Part shown: positions 9,032-18,084 of the stretch, piece after piece
How positions within the stretch are numbered: position 1 is the stretch's first letter
Layout of the letters: every line of letters starts with the position of its first letter
Source of the DNA: Halalkalibaculum roseum
GTDB taxonomy: Bacteria > Bacteroidota > Rhodothermia > Balneolales > Balneolaceae
Assembly (NCBI RefSeq): GCF_011059145.1
Contig: NZ_JAALLT010000001.1
Location: forward strand, 169,250-233,249
DNA length: 64,000 bases
Direction: 5' to 3'
Made by a program: the position numbers and the translations under genes
Notes under the pieces: model-generated
What the model was told of the DNA's origin: nothing
The model's input: the letters and a program-made list of their open reading frames with translations, nothing else
Database searches by the model: none

Positions 9032-9319
9032 ATGAGCAACCATATACAAATAACGTTAAACGATGATCTCCTCAGGACCTTTACCAATGCCATAAAAGAA
9101 GCGGTCAGGGAAGAACTTCCCCAATACCAGGACAGCTTCCGTAAGGACTGGCTTTCTACCGAAGAGGTCATGGAGATGTTAAGCGTCTCCCGAAGGACCA
9201 TTCAAAACTATCGCGACGAAGGCAAGGTACCGTACACTCAAAACGGACGGAAAATCTTGTACCCTCGCGATGGTATAGAAGAGTTCTTGCGTAAAAACAT
9301 GATTAAAGCCTACCGATAA
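9032..9319 (+). CDS. Excisionase-like helix-turn-helix protein
   Basis: A 95-residue protein whose C-terminal half is a MerR-like HTH_17 domain (WLSTEEVMEMLSVSRRTIQN, then YRDEGKVPYTQNGRKILYP), typical of small DNA-binding proteins and recombination directionality factors in Bacteroidota elements. The first 40 residues form a short charged helix. Near the integrase, it likely controls excision or element gene expression. A terminator follows immediately. Confidence 0.85.
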   Translation: MSNHIQITLNDDLLRTFTNAIKEAVREELPQYQDSFRKDWLSTEEVMEMLSVSRRTIQNYRDEGKVPYTQNGRKILYPRDGIEEFLRKNMIKAYR

Positions 9320-9325
9320 CATATG

Positions 9326-9352
9326 AGGGGCGACCAACTAGTCGCCCCTTTC
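9326..9352 (+). terminator. Rho-independent terminator after the HTH gene
   Basis: Stem AGGGGCGAC (9326-9334) / GTCGCCCCT (9341-9349), six-base loop CAACTA, followed by TTCTTG. Confidence 0.85.
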
Positions 9353-9394
9353 TTGTTAAACATCTTCCTTCCAAATTGAAATCATTTCTCTCTT

Positions 9395-9754
9395 ATGTAT
9401 AACAATTCAGAACAATGCTGTCTGTCCTGTGGAACCGATATCTCAAATAAACGCAATGATGCGAAGTACTGCAGTGACCGGTGTCGGATGCGGTACCGCA
9501 GAAAGCAAATGCACGATCAATTAATTGAGGAACTGATACAACTTTTCACTCAGTTGCCGAACCATTCCGTACAACGCATTTATAGGACACTGTTACTGAC
9601 AGGTACAAATGCAAAAGACGGAAATTATCAATCATGGGGAAGTAAAGAGCTTGAAAGTATGTCTAAAGACCAACTTAGAGACCTAATTAAGGAGAAACGA
9701 GTCTTGCTGAATGCAGAAAAGGTTAAATATTGGTGGGTAAACCGGAATAGTTAG
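9395..9754 (+). CDS. Small zinc-ribbon protein (119 aa)
   Basis: N-terminal four-cysteine zinc site: CCLSCGTDI followed by KYCSDRCRMRYRRKQ, a treble-clef/zinc-ribbon pattern (CxxC...CxxxC) common in small mobile-element proteins. The rest is helical (EELIQLFTQLPNHSVQRIYR, ELESMSKDQLRDLIKEKRVL). Probably nucleic-acid binding; no named family. Transcribed after a terminator, so it needs its own promoter; the start lies in the TTATGTATAACAA context shared with 8102. Confidence 0.7.
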   Translation: MYNNSEQCCLSCGTDISNKRNDAKYCSDRCRMRYRRKQMHDQLIEELIQLFTQLPNHSVQRIYRTLLLTGTNAKDGNYQSWGSKELESMSKDQLRDLIKEKRVLLNAEKVKYWWVNRNS

Positions 9755-10217
9755 GGACTCCAAACGTATTTCATTAATTGTTTCTACTATAGAAGCAATG
9801 GCAAATGGACTCTACCAGGCTAAATTGCCTAATAAGGGTCATACAAGCCGTTTAAACACGTCATATAGTGTAAATGACATACATTATTGTAGCCAAATTG
9901 ATCTGCTTATCCCGCTTTGTATAACACAGTTAATGGTTAAAAGTGGTTCTCGTTAAACAAATTTATATCTGCAAATCCTCTCTTTGTATAACATTGTGGT
10001 GGGCAACAAATGTTGGTTTCAACAAATCAATATTTACGTTTTAACGTCATGACGGTATAACTTTAGGATTTGGAAATATCTAATTTCGGAATCTTGAATT
10101 GATCTATAAATAAATCCTACTCTGGAACTGCATATATTTTTTTGATTTGTTGGGATGTAGAATTCAACAACTTTCTTGAGGCTAAATTAAACATATCAAC
10201 ACCAATTAAAATGCAGA
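9755..10217. other. Intergenic region with decayed gene-start repeats
   Basis: About 460 AT-rich bases without a gene. Contains two imperfect ~27-bp direct repeats, ATCTGC..ATCC...CTTTGTATAACA, at 9901-9926 and 9967-9993. Their last part resembles the start-codon context of the genes at 8102 and 9395 (TTATGTATAACAA), but the frames close within 8 and 23 codons. Nothing else recognised. Confidence 0.5.
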
Positions 10218-10916
10218 CTAATGTTGAGGATTTTTAAACCCAGGAAATGCTTTAACCCACTCCCAAAAAGCTTCCCAAAATGATTGGCCATTAGATTGAT
10301 TTAGTTTTGGGTTCTTGGCTTTCTGATCACTTTTCAATTCGTCTTTAGAACTCTGTTTATCTAAAATGGTATTAGATTTTATTGGTTCTTTTATTCCTAG
10401 GAATTCTTCAACAGAACTAGATTTGGTTCTATTAAGCGCTTGATTCAATTCTACATCATTAAAGTACCTTTGACCAATAAGCCAATTCCGATTCTGATAT
10501 ACATCAAAAGCTTTTCCAAAATAGGATTTATTATTTTTCTTTGGTTTTTGGGGATTCTTTAAAAAATAAACATAGGGATAGGACCTCTTATTTACTTTAT
10601 TTTCATCCCAGCCTATGAACTTTTGAAGTTTTTGATGTGGTGTTTTATAGCAAAAACAAAACTCAAATACATTCATTACGTATTTATTTTTAACATCAAC
10701 AGCATATTCACCTGGCTTTACTTTTCTAAGCTGTTTTTTGCTTCCCTTATTTGCTCCCCATATATAAATGGGGTCTTCTTTTGTAAAGTGCTTTTTAAGT
10801 TTCTGATAGATATTCTTTGGCACAAAATTTTCTAGTTGTTCTAGATAAAAAGATTGATCTAAGCTTTTCTGGCGATTCTTTGATGACTTACCGGCAGCAA
10901 TAAAATATACACCCAT
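10218..10916 (-). CDS. EVE/PUA-like domain protein
   Basis: A 232-residue protein. Residues about 35-150 have the layout of an EVE/PUA-superfamily domain (IYIWGANKGSKKQLRKVKPG, then a beta-rich part, YPYVYFLKNPQKP, and NWLIGQRYFNDVELNQAL). Such domains read modified bases and are often tied to restriction or RNA modification. The C-terminal 70 residues are low-complexity with a final helix (FWEAFWEWVKAFPGF). The gene is divergent from the helicase operon across a 300-bp gap, so shared regulation and a role as its modification sensor are plausible. Assignment is from pattern only and moderately uncertain. Confidence 0.5.
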   Translation of the reverse strand: MGVYFIAAGKSSKNRQKSLDQSFYLEQLENFVPKNIYQKLKKHFTKEDPIYIWGANKGSKKQLRKVKPGEYAVDVKNKYVMNVFEFCFCYKTPHQKLQKFIGWDENKVNKRSYPYVYFLKNPQKPKKNNKSYFGKAFDVYQNRNWLIGQRYFNDVELNQALNRTKSSSVEEFLGIKEPIKSNTILDKQSSKDELKSDQKAKNPKLNQSNGQSFWEAFWEWVKAFPGFKNPQH

Positions 10917-11218
10917 TATTTCACAATTTGGTTAGCATTTAAAGCAAATTTAATGGTGAGAATCGACAAGTCTAAATGTTTGGAATTGGCAACTAAGCTA
11001 CCTCATGATAGAAGAGGATGTGTTGTGAAAGCCAATGTTTAATGTCTACAACTTTGTGTTTAATTGATCTTTTATACCAACCTATCGTATATATTATCAT
11101 TTGCTTCTCTGTAATTAGGTCCCGAACATTACTAATTTTCTCCTTTAAACTTGCTAGACTTCTGTTATTTTAGTTAAAATCATTTATTAAGGTCAGAATG
11201 TTGGTTTAAATATTATTG
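10917..11218. promoter_or_regulatory. Divergent promoter region of the putative defence operon
   Basis: About 300 AT-rich bases between the divergent EVE-like gene and the helicase gene. No gene. It must hold promoters in both directions; no single -33/-7 pair stands out. Confidence 0.45.
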
Positions 11219-14200
11219 ATGGCATCTCATTTTTTTACGAATCAAGAAGGTGACGAACTACAACAGAAGTTCGAAGGGATATTTAACAACTACATAAACC
11301 TCTATGCTTTTCATGCGGTAGTTGGATATTTCCGTGCATCAGGGTATCACGCTATTCGAGAGCATTTGCTGAAACTAAGTGATGTAAAGATCCTCGTAGG
11401 AATTAATGTTGATCATATGATTGCCGAGGCTAAGCGCCGAGGCCTTATGTTTATGGGGGATCCCAAAAAGACCCGCGAAGAATTTGTTAAATGGATGCAG
11501 GAAGATATCAAGGAGGCCGAATATTCTAAGAAGGTGGAAGAAGGCATTCTCCTGTTTATGGAAGATATCATTGATGGGAAGATTGAGATTCGTGCTCATA
11601 AAAAGAAAAATCTGCATGCCAAGATTTATATTTTTCTACCGGAAGACTTCCATGAAGATGCCCAATATAGCGTTATCACCGGTTCTTCCAACTTAACTCA
11701 TTCCGGGTTAGGTAATGGTGACAAAGATGCCAATTATGAATTTAATGTAGAGCTAAAACGGTATGATGATGTAAAGTTTGCCGAAAGTGAATTTCAGAAG
11801 CTTTGGGAGGATGGGGAGGAAATTCTGCCCGAAGATATCCAAAAAGCGAAAAAGGATACACATATTGGTAAAGAGTTTACGCCTTTCGAGCTGTATATAA
11901 AGTTTTTGATCGAATATTTCGGAAAGAATATCGACTACGATCCAGAGACTGTTGGTGATGTCCCCAAGCAGTTTATGAAACTGTCTTATCAGATTGATGC
12001 CGTAAATCAGGGATTCCAGATGCTGGAAGATTATAACGGATTCTTTCTTGCAGATGTAGTCGGTACCGGGAAAACTGTGGTAGCGGCTATGTTGGCCAAA
12101 CGATTTATTATTGCGAACGGCACTGGTGATACAAAAATATTAGTCGTATATCCTCCGGCATTAGCCAAAAACTGGAAGCGTACATTCCGACTATTTGGTA
12201 TTGATAAGTATGCAAAATTTATCACTAACGGAAGTCTGCATAAGATTGTGGAAGATAGAAACTTGGACTATTGGCCAAAGGAAGATTATGACCTGGTGAT
12301 TATAGATGAAGCCCACAAATTTCGCAATAAGAAAGCGCAGATGTTTGAGAATCTTCAGATCATTTGCAAGGCGGGACGATATAATAACGGCTTGATCGAT
12401 AGTGAAGAAAAGAAAGTAGTGTTGGTATCAGCTACTCCCTTAAATAACCGTCCTGAAGATATCTATAATATGATTCAGCTCTTTCAGGATGCAAGACGAT
12501 CAGATCTGCCTGTAACAAACCTTACTTCCTATTTTTATCCACGTATCAAACGATATGAGGAGATTATGAAAAGGAATGAGCCTGATATTGAGGCTATTCG
12601 GGAGTTATATGCTGATATCCGTGAAAAAATACTAAAGCCGATAACAATCAGACGCACCAGAAGAGATCTCGAAAACGTAGATCAATACCGGGAGGATTTA
12701 AAGAAGCAAGGAGTGGTATTCCCTGATATTGCAAAGCCGCGGAAGCGTGAGTATGAATTGGGAGATGAGTTGCGAGGCTTATTTTTTGAATCGCTTGATT
12801 CTATTCTTGATGAGGATAAACTCCGCTACTACCGGTATCAGGCCATTAAATATTTAGATGAGGAAATAAAAGAGGAATATTACGACACTGCTGATTTAAC
12901 TTCGCGTCAACTCGCGAGGATGATGACAACACTCCTTGTTAAGCGCTTAGAAAGCAGCTTTAAGGCCTTCAGGGATACACTAAATAACCTGCGTGATTCC
13001 ACGGCGAATATGATTCGCACCTATGAAAATGGAAAGGTATTTGTAGCACCAGATCTGGATGTCAATCGGCTTATGGATGAAGGATTGACAGACGATGAGA
13101 TCGAAATGAAGATTTTATCGATCTCAGATGAAAAGCCTGGTAATCGAACATTTGAGCCCGATGATTTTCGTCCAGAATTTATTGAAGGTTTGCGAAATGA
13201 CTTACAGACTTTGGATGCCCTCTGTGATCAATGGGATGATGTAGAAGAAGATCCAAAGTTTAACAAGTTCCTTGATATGCTCAAGAATGAGCTTTTTGAT
13301 CGTTCGATCAATCCTTCTGGAAAGTTGGTAATTTTCTCAGAAGCAAAATCGACTATTGAAGATCTTAATAAAAAATTAAAAGAACACGGTTATGATAGGG
13401 TCTTGACGGTTTCGGCTGATAATAGAAGTCGTGTATTCGAAGATGTATTGGCTAATTTTGATGCCAATTATGAGGGAGAGGTTAAAGATGAATATGATAT
13501 TATTATAACCACAGAAGTATTGGCTGAGGGCGTAAACCTACATAGGGCTAATATAATCGTAAATTATGATACCCCCTGGAATGCCACGAAGCTCATGCAG
13601 CGTCTCGGGCGAGTTAACCGGATTGGTACACGGGCTGATACTATATATAATTACAACTTTTATCCTTCTGATGAAGGAGATATGATCATCTCATTAAAGA
13701 AAAAAGCATTAGTAAAGCTACAAAGCTTTCATTCAGCTTTTGGTGAGGATTCCCAAATTTATTCGTTGGATGAAGTAATCGAAGAGTTTGAGCTTTATAA
13801 AGAAGGACAGAAAGAAGATGAAGATGTCCGGCTAAAATACTTAGAATTCATTCGTAACTTTAAAGAAAATAATATCGAAGACTTTCGTCGCATAAAACGC
13901 CTTCCACTCAAGGCAAGAACGCTCCGATCTGCCGAAGAAGATGACAAAGGAACGGTTTGTTTCCTCCGGACGGACGATAAGAAGGAGCTATACTATGTGA
14001 GCAAAGATGAGCAAGTCATAGGGCTAAATTTTGAGGAAGCTGTAAACATTTTTGAAGCAACGGAAAAAGAAGAACCGCTTGGCGAATTGCCAGATTGGCA
14101 CTATGACCATATAAATCGTGCTAAAAGGCAGTATGAAAAGGATATTCAAGAATTAAGGCCCGAAGGAGCTGTTACAGAAAAGAAAGATGCGCGTTATAAT

Positions 14201-14494
14201 CGAGCAGCTCGCTTTTTAAAAGATATCAAAAGATATATTGATTCAGATCAGATGGATGAAGTATATCGCCGTCTTAAGAAGCTGATGGACGAAGGAACCT
14301 ATGCTAATTTATTGACTGAGATAACGCGTGTACTAAACAAAAAAGCGAAGCCTTCTACGTCTTTTCGGGAATTGGAAAAGATTTCTGATAAATATAGCAG
14401 TCGCCTTAAGTTCTCTGATGAGAGAAAGGATAAAGAACAGGATCAGACGCTTTTACGACCAGAAATTATTATCTCTGAAAGTTTTAAGACATAA
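11219..14494 (+). CDS. PLD-nuclease/SNF2-type DEAH helicase
   Basis: A 1091-residue protein. The N-terminal phospholipase D-type nuclease domain (about 20-205) has one HKD-like motif, NLHAKIYIF (His133, Lys135) with GSSNLTHSGL (155-164). A superfamily 2 helicase follows: Walker A DVVGTGKT (279-286), DEAH box (363-366), SAT (404-406), and C-terminal motif VI QRLGRVNRIG (about 794-803). The last 270 residues are family-specific and charged. PLD-helicases of this kind translocate on and cut DNA in ATP-dependent restriction. An in-frame TTG lies one codon upstream, but ATG 11219 is the natural start. The stop overlaps the next gene's ATG by one base, so the pair is translationally coupled. Confidence 0.9.
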   Translation: MASHFFTNQEGDELQQKFEGIFNNYINLYAFHAVVGYFRASGYHAIREHLLKLSDVKILVGINVDHMIAEAKRRGLMFMGDPKKTREEFVKWMQEDIKEAEYSKKVEEGILLFMEDIIDGKIEIRAHKKKNLHAKIYIFLPEDFHEDAQYSVITGSSNLTHSGLGNGDKDANYEFNVELKRYDDVKFAESEFQKLWEDGEEILPEDIQKAKKDTHIGKEFTPFELYIKFLIEYFGKNIDYDPETVGDVPKQFMKLSYQIDAVNQGFQMLEDYNGFFLADVVGTGKTVVAAMLAKRFIIANGTGDTKILVVYPPALAKNWKRTFRLFGIDKYAKFITNGSLHKIVEDRNLDYWPKEDYDLVIIDEAHKFRNKKAQMFENLQIICKAGRYNNGLIDSEEKKVVLVSATPLNNRPEDIYNMIQLFQDARRSDLPVTNLTSYFYPRIKRYEEIMKRNEPDIEAIRELYADIREKILKPITIRRTRRDLENVDQYREDLKKQGVVFPDIAKPRKREYELGDELRGLFFESLDSILDEDKLRYYRYQAIKYLDEEIKEEYYDTADLTSRQLARMMTTLLVKRLESSFKAFRDTLNNLRDSTANMIRTYENGKVFVAPDLDVNRLMDEGLTDDEIEMKILSISDEKPGNRTFEPDDFRPEFIEGLRNDLQTLDALCDQWDDVEEDPKFNKFLDMLKNELFDRSINPSGKLVIFSEAKSTIEDLNKKLKEHGYDRVLTVSADNRSRVFEDVLANFDANYEGEVKDEYDIIITTEVLAEGVNLHRANIIVNYDTPWNATKLMQRLGRVNRIGTRADTIYNYNFYPSDEGDMIISLKKKALVKLQSFHSAFGEDSQIYSLDEVIEEFELYKEGQKEDEDVRLKYLEFIRNFKENNIEDFRRIKRLPLKARTLRSAEEDDKGTVCFLRTDDKKELYYVSKDEQVIGLNFEEAVNIFEATEKEEPLGELPDWHYDHINRAKRQYEKDIQELRPEGAVTEKKDARYNRAARFLKDIKRYIDSDQMDEVYRRLKKLMDEGTYANLLTEITRVLNKKAKPSTSFRELEKISDKYSSRLKFSDERKDKEQDQTLLRPEIIISESFKT

Positions 14495-17400
14495 TGAATA
14501 AAACTGAATTAAAAAATATACTCGCATCGGAATATGACCGATCATCATGGATCGAGTTATTAAAAATTGTTTTTAAAACGGGGCAAGTTTTTGTTGACCC
14601 TGCTCAAGCAAACTTGCCAAAAAATAAAACTAATTCAGCATTTCAGTTAGGCACTTTTAAAACATCGGATGATTATGAGATTGCTATATTTGAGGTAGAA
14701 GTAGATGAAAGTATTGATCTTTATCGAAATCGTGTTGGGGTAAGAAATCTACTGCAAAAATATTATAAGAGAGTAGATGGAATTTTCGCAGTTTTTACTC
14801 AAGGGAAGCGATTTCGGTTTTCATTTATTTCACAACTTTATGTATGGGATGAGGATGAAGGCAAATGGGTAGAAAATGAAACAGAGCCTAAAAGATTTAC
14901 TTATGTATTAGGACAGGGAGAAACAGTAAGAACTCCTACTCAACGCTTTCTAAAGTTAACAAAATCGAAAGAAGTAAGCTTTCATGATATAAAGGAAGCC
15001 TTTTCTGTTGAAGCATTAAATCGAGAATTTTTTAAAAAATACAAGGAGCATTATAATAAGTTTTGGAAATTTCTGGCTAGCGAAGATTCTGGATATCGAG
15101 GTTCACTAGTTAATAAAAGTAAAGAGTCAGAATCTGATCGGACAAAGCCAATACGTGATTTTGTAAAAAAGCTTCTGGGGCAAATAGTATTCTTGCACTT
15201 TCTCCAAAAGAAAGGGTGGATGGGATGTCCAAAGGATTCCCAAAAATGGGGAAATGGAGAAAAGAAGTTTATGCAGTTACTATATAAAAATTTCGAAAAC
15301 AAAGACCATTTTTATAGTCAATGTTTGACACAACTCTTCTATGAAACATTAAATACTAAGAGAGAAAATGATGTTTTTTCAGTAGAAGGTCTTAAAGGTA
15401 TACCTAATAATACTCGAATACCATACTTAAATGGAGGTTTATTTGACCCTGAAAAGAATGATGCAATTTTAAACATTGATTTTCCAGATGAATACTTTGA
15501 AGATCTTTTAAACTTCTTTGAGCATTATAACTTTACCATCGATGAAAATAGTCCAGATGATCAAGAAATTGGCATTGATCCAGAAATGTTGGGTCATATT
15601 TTTGAAAACCTTTTGGAAGAAAATAGAGATAAGGGGGCTTTCTACACACCCAAAGAGATTGTCCAATATATGTGTAAAGAAAGCCTTATTGAATATTTAC
15701 AAAACGATTTTAGTACGAAAAAAGATATTGAAGAGTTTATTCGATTCCATGATGTCTCAGATAAATTGGGGCAATCAAAAAATGCTTCATTAATTAATCA
15801 ACGATTAGATGAAATTAGGGCATGTGATCCAGCAATTGGATCCGGTGCATTTCCAATCGGAATGTTGCAAGAAATATATAAAGCAAAACGCTTTATATAT
15901 CCCTACTTATCCTCCAATCATGAGTTTGACCCAGCAGCTGTAAAGAAAAATATAATACAGAATTCAATTTACGGCGTCGACATTGAAAAAGGCGCAGTTG
16001 ATATTGCTCAATTAAGATTTTGGCTTTCTTTGGTTGTAGAAGAGATAGAACCTGAGCCATTGCCTAATCTTGACTATAAAATTATGCAAGGTGACAGTCT
16101 ACTTGAGCAGTATGAAGGTATTGAGCTAGGTAGGATCGCTTTTACCGATAGTGAAGTAACTGTTTTCGACTCTCAGGCAGATATGTTCTCTGGAACCGCA
16201 GATGAGCCTCAGTTACAGTACGATTTTTCAGAAGAGGACCGAGCAAATATTAAGGATTTACTAAGTGATTACTTTAAAGAAGAAGACAAGAATGAAAAGG
16301 CGAAAATTCATAAAAGGATTGATCAATTAGTAATCGAACATATTGACAAGTCTCTCGAATTTTTTGAGAACAAATTACATATCAAGATTGCTGAATGGGA
16401 AGAAAAGCTAAATAAGAAAGTTGAGAGTCTTTCTGGAACTAAGAAAAAGCAGTATAAGAAAGGGAGCAAAGAGCAAAAAGAGATAAAAAAGCTAAAGGAT
16501 AAGCTTAAAAAGAAAAGTGAAGCAAGAGAACAATTACTAAAGTTTGAGGAAACTGAAGAACGTCCTTATTTCCTGTGGCATCTATTCTATATGAATGTTT
16601 TTGAACAGGGGGGATTTGATATAATGATTGGAAATCCTCCATATATTCAATTGCAATCTATTCGAGAAGAGGCCGACAAGTATGAAAAAGCTGACTATGA
16701 CACCTTTAGACGTACAGGAGATATTTACTGCTTATTTTATGAACAAGGATTCAATCTTCTGAAAGATGGAGGGGTTTTAACTTATATAACGTCTAACAAG
16801 TGGATGAGAGGTGGATATGGCAAGGTTCTTCGAGAATATTTTACCACTGTTAATTCGCAGAAAGTTATTAATCTTGGTCCCAACGTATTTAAAAGTGCAA
16901 CAGTAGATACGAATATCTATATAGGTAAGAAAGAACCTTTCCAGAATGAGGTAAAAGGTTATAAGATTAACAACAGAGATCAGCTGAAGAATTTAAAGGA
17001 TGATGATTTAATTCCAATGCAAGATGTTGATGAAGAAGCTTGGGTTGTATTAGATGAAGATGAACTCGTTATTGATAAAGCCTTTAAGAGTTTTGGAAAA
17101 CCACTTCTTGAATGGGAGCTAAAAATTAACTTTGGTATAAAAACCGGTTGTAATCAGGCATTTAAAATTGATCAAGAGAAAAGAGATGAGTTGGTAGATA
17201 AAGACCCAAAAGCTAAAGAAATAATTAAACCTTTACTCCGTGGACGTGATATTGAAAGATATAAGGCGGAATGGGATGGTCAGTATTTGATAAATACACA
17301 TAATGGAGTTAAAGATTTAAATATACCGCGCATTGATGTTGAGGAATATCCTTCTATCAAAGAGCACTTGAAAAGTGAAAAACACTGGGAAAGTGTTTCT

Positions 17401-18084
17401 AACCGATATGACCAAGGGGATACTCCATTTAATCTCAGAAATTGTACCTACGTCAAGGATTTTAAAAAAGAAAAAATCATCTGGAAAAGAATAGGTTCTA
17501 TCATGCGTTTTGCCTATTCAGATGAAGAAATCTATTGTTTAGATAGTACGTGTATCGCTACGGGCGAAAAGATTAAATACCTCACCGCAGTATTAAATTC
17601 TAAAGCTGGGTTATATCAGCTTTTCAAAAGTTCGCCACAGACTGGTACTGGTGACCAAATAATTAGTAACCAAGCTCTGGAGCCCTTTTTAGCTCCTTAT
17701 CCATCTGAAGAAATCGAGCAAAAGTTCAATAACTTGGTGGACATCATACTGTTCATAAAATCTTGGGACAAATCCGATAAAGAGAGAATTATTGAGGCTC
17801 TCTCCGACGAAACTATTTCAAGCTTATTTGAAGATGTTGTTGACCATATGGTTTATGAGCTTTACTTCGAAGAACATATGAAGCAAAAAGATATTGACAT
17901 ACTTCAAATCATTGATTTCCCAATTTTAGCTGATATTGAGACGGAGGAAGAAAAAAGAAAAACTATTTGGGATTTATATAATCAATTGAGAAAAAAAGAA
18001 AATCCTATTCGTAATCGGATGTTACTGGCTTTTACAAGAAGTCCCAATGTCATCAAGAAAATAAATGATACTGTAGTACAGTGA
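14494..18084 (+). CDS. Eco57I-type N6-adenine DNA methyltransferase
   Basis: A 1196-residue protein. The methyltransferase core carries motif I ACDPAIGSGAF (Asp445) and motif IV GNPPY (Asn714-Tyr717), diagnostic of N6-adenine methylases. A long lysine-rich coiled coil (about 580-700) is inserted between them. The C-terminal part (about 880-1090; FGIKTGCNQAFKI, LLRGRDIERYK) is a TaqI-like target-recognition domain. The first 120 residues (YEIAIFEVEVDESIDLYRNR, then VGVRNLL) look like a nuclease-type fold, but I see no clear PD-(D/E)XK lysine. Size and architecture resemble type IIG enzymes and BREX PglX. Probably marks host DNA for the operon; start overlaps the helicase stop. Confidence 0.9.
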   Translation: MNKTELKNILASEYDRSSWIELLKIVFKTGQVFVDPAQANLPKNKTNSAFQLGTFKTSDDYEIAIFEVEVDESIDLYRNRVGVRNLLQKYYKRVDGIFAVFTQGKRFRFSFISQLYVWDEDEGKWVENETEPKRFTYVLGQGETVRTPTQRFLKLTKSKEVSFHDIKEAFSVEALNREFFKKYKEHYNKFWKFLASEDSGYRGSLVNKSKESESDRTKPIRDFVKKLLGQIVFLHFLQKKGWMGCPKDSQKWGNGEKKFMQLLYKNFENKDHFYSQCLTQLFYETLNTKRENDVFSVEGLKGIPNNTRIPYLNGGLFDPEKNDAILNIDFPDEYFEDLLNFFEHYNFTIDENSPDDQEIGIDPEMLGHIFENLLEENRDKGAFYTPKEIVQYMCKESLIEYLQNDFSTKKDIEEFIRFHDVSDKLGQSKNASLINQRLDEIRACDPAIGSGAFPIGMLQEIYKAKRFIYPYLSSNHEFDPAAVKKNIIQNSIYGVDIEKGAVDIAQLRFWLSLVVEEIEPEPLPNLDYKIMQGDSLLEQYEGIELGRIAFTDSEVTVFDSQADMFSGTADEPQLQYDFSEEDRANIKDLLSDYFKEEDKNEKAKIHKRIDQLVIEHIDKSLEFFENKLHIKIAEWEEKLNKKVESLSGTKKKQYKKGSKEQKEIKKLKDKLKKKSEAREQLLKFEETEERPYFLWHLFYMNVFEQGGFDIMIGNPPYIQLQSIREEADKYEKADYDTFRRTGDIYCLFYEQGFNLLKDGGVLTYITSNKWMRGGYGKVLREYFTTVNSQKVINLGPNVFKSATVDTNIYIGKKEPFQNEVKGYKINNRDQLKNLKDDDLIPMQDVDEEAWVVLDEDELVIDKAFKSFGKPLLEWELKINFGIKTGCNQAFKIDQEKRDELVDKDPKAKEIIKPLLRGRDIERYKAEWDGQYLINTHNGVKDLNIPRIDVEEYPSIKEHLKSEKHWESVSNRYDQGDTPFNLRNCTYVKDFKKEKIIWKRIGSIMRFAYSDEEIYCLDSTCIATGEKIKYLTAVLNSKAGLYQLFKSSPQTGTGDQIISNQALEPFLAPYPSEEIEQKFNNLVDIILFIKSWDKSDKERIIEALSDETISSLFEDVVDHMVYELYFEEHMKQKDIDILQIIDFPILADIETEEEKRKTIWDLYNQLRKKENPIRNRMLLAFTRSPNVIKKINDTVVQ

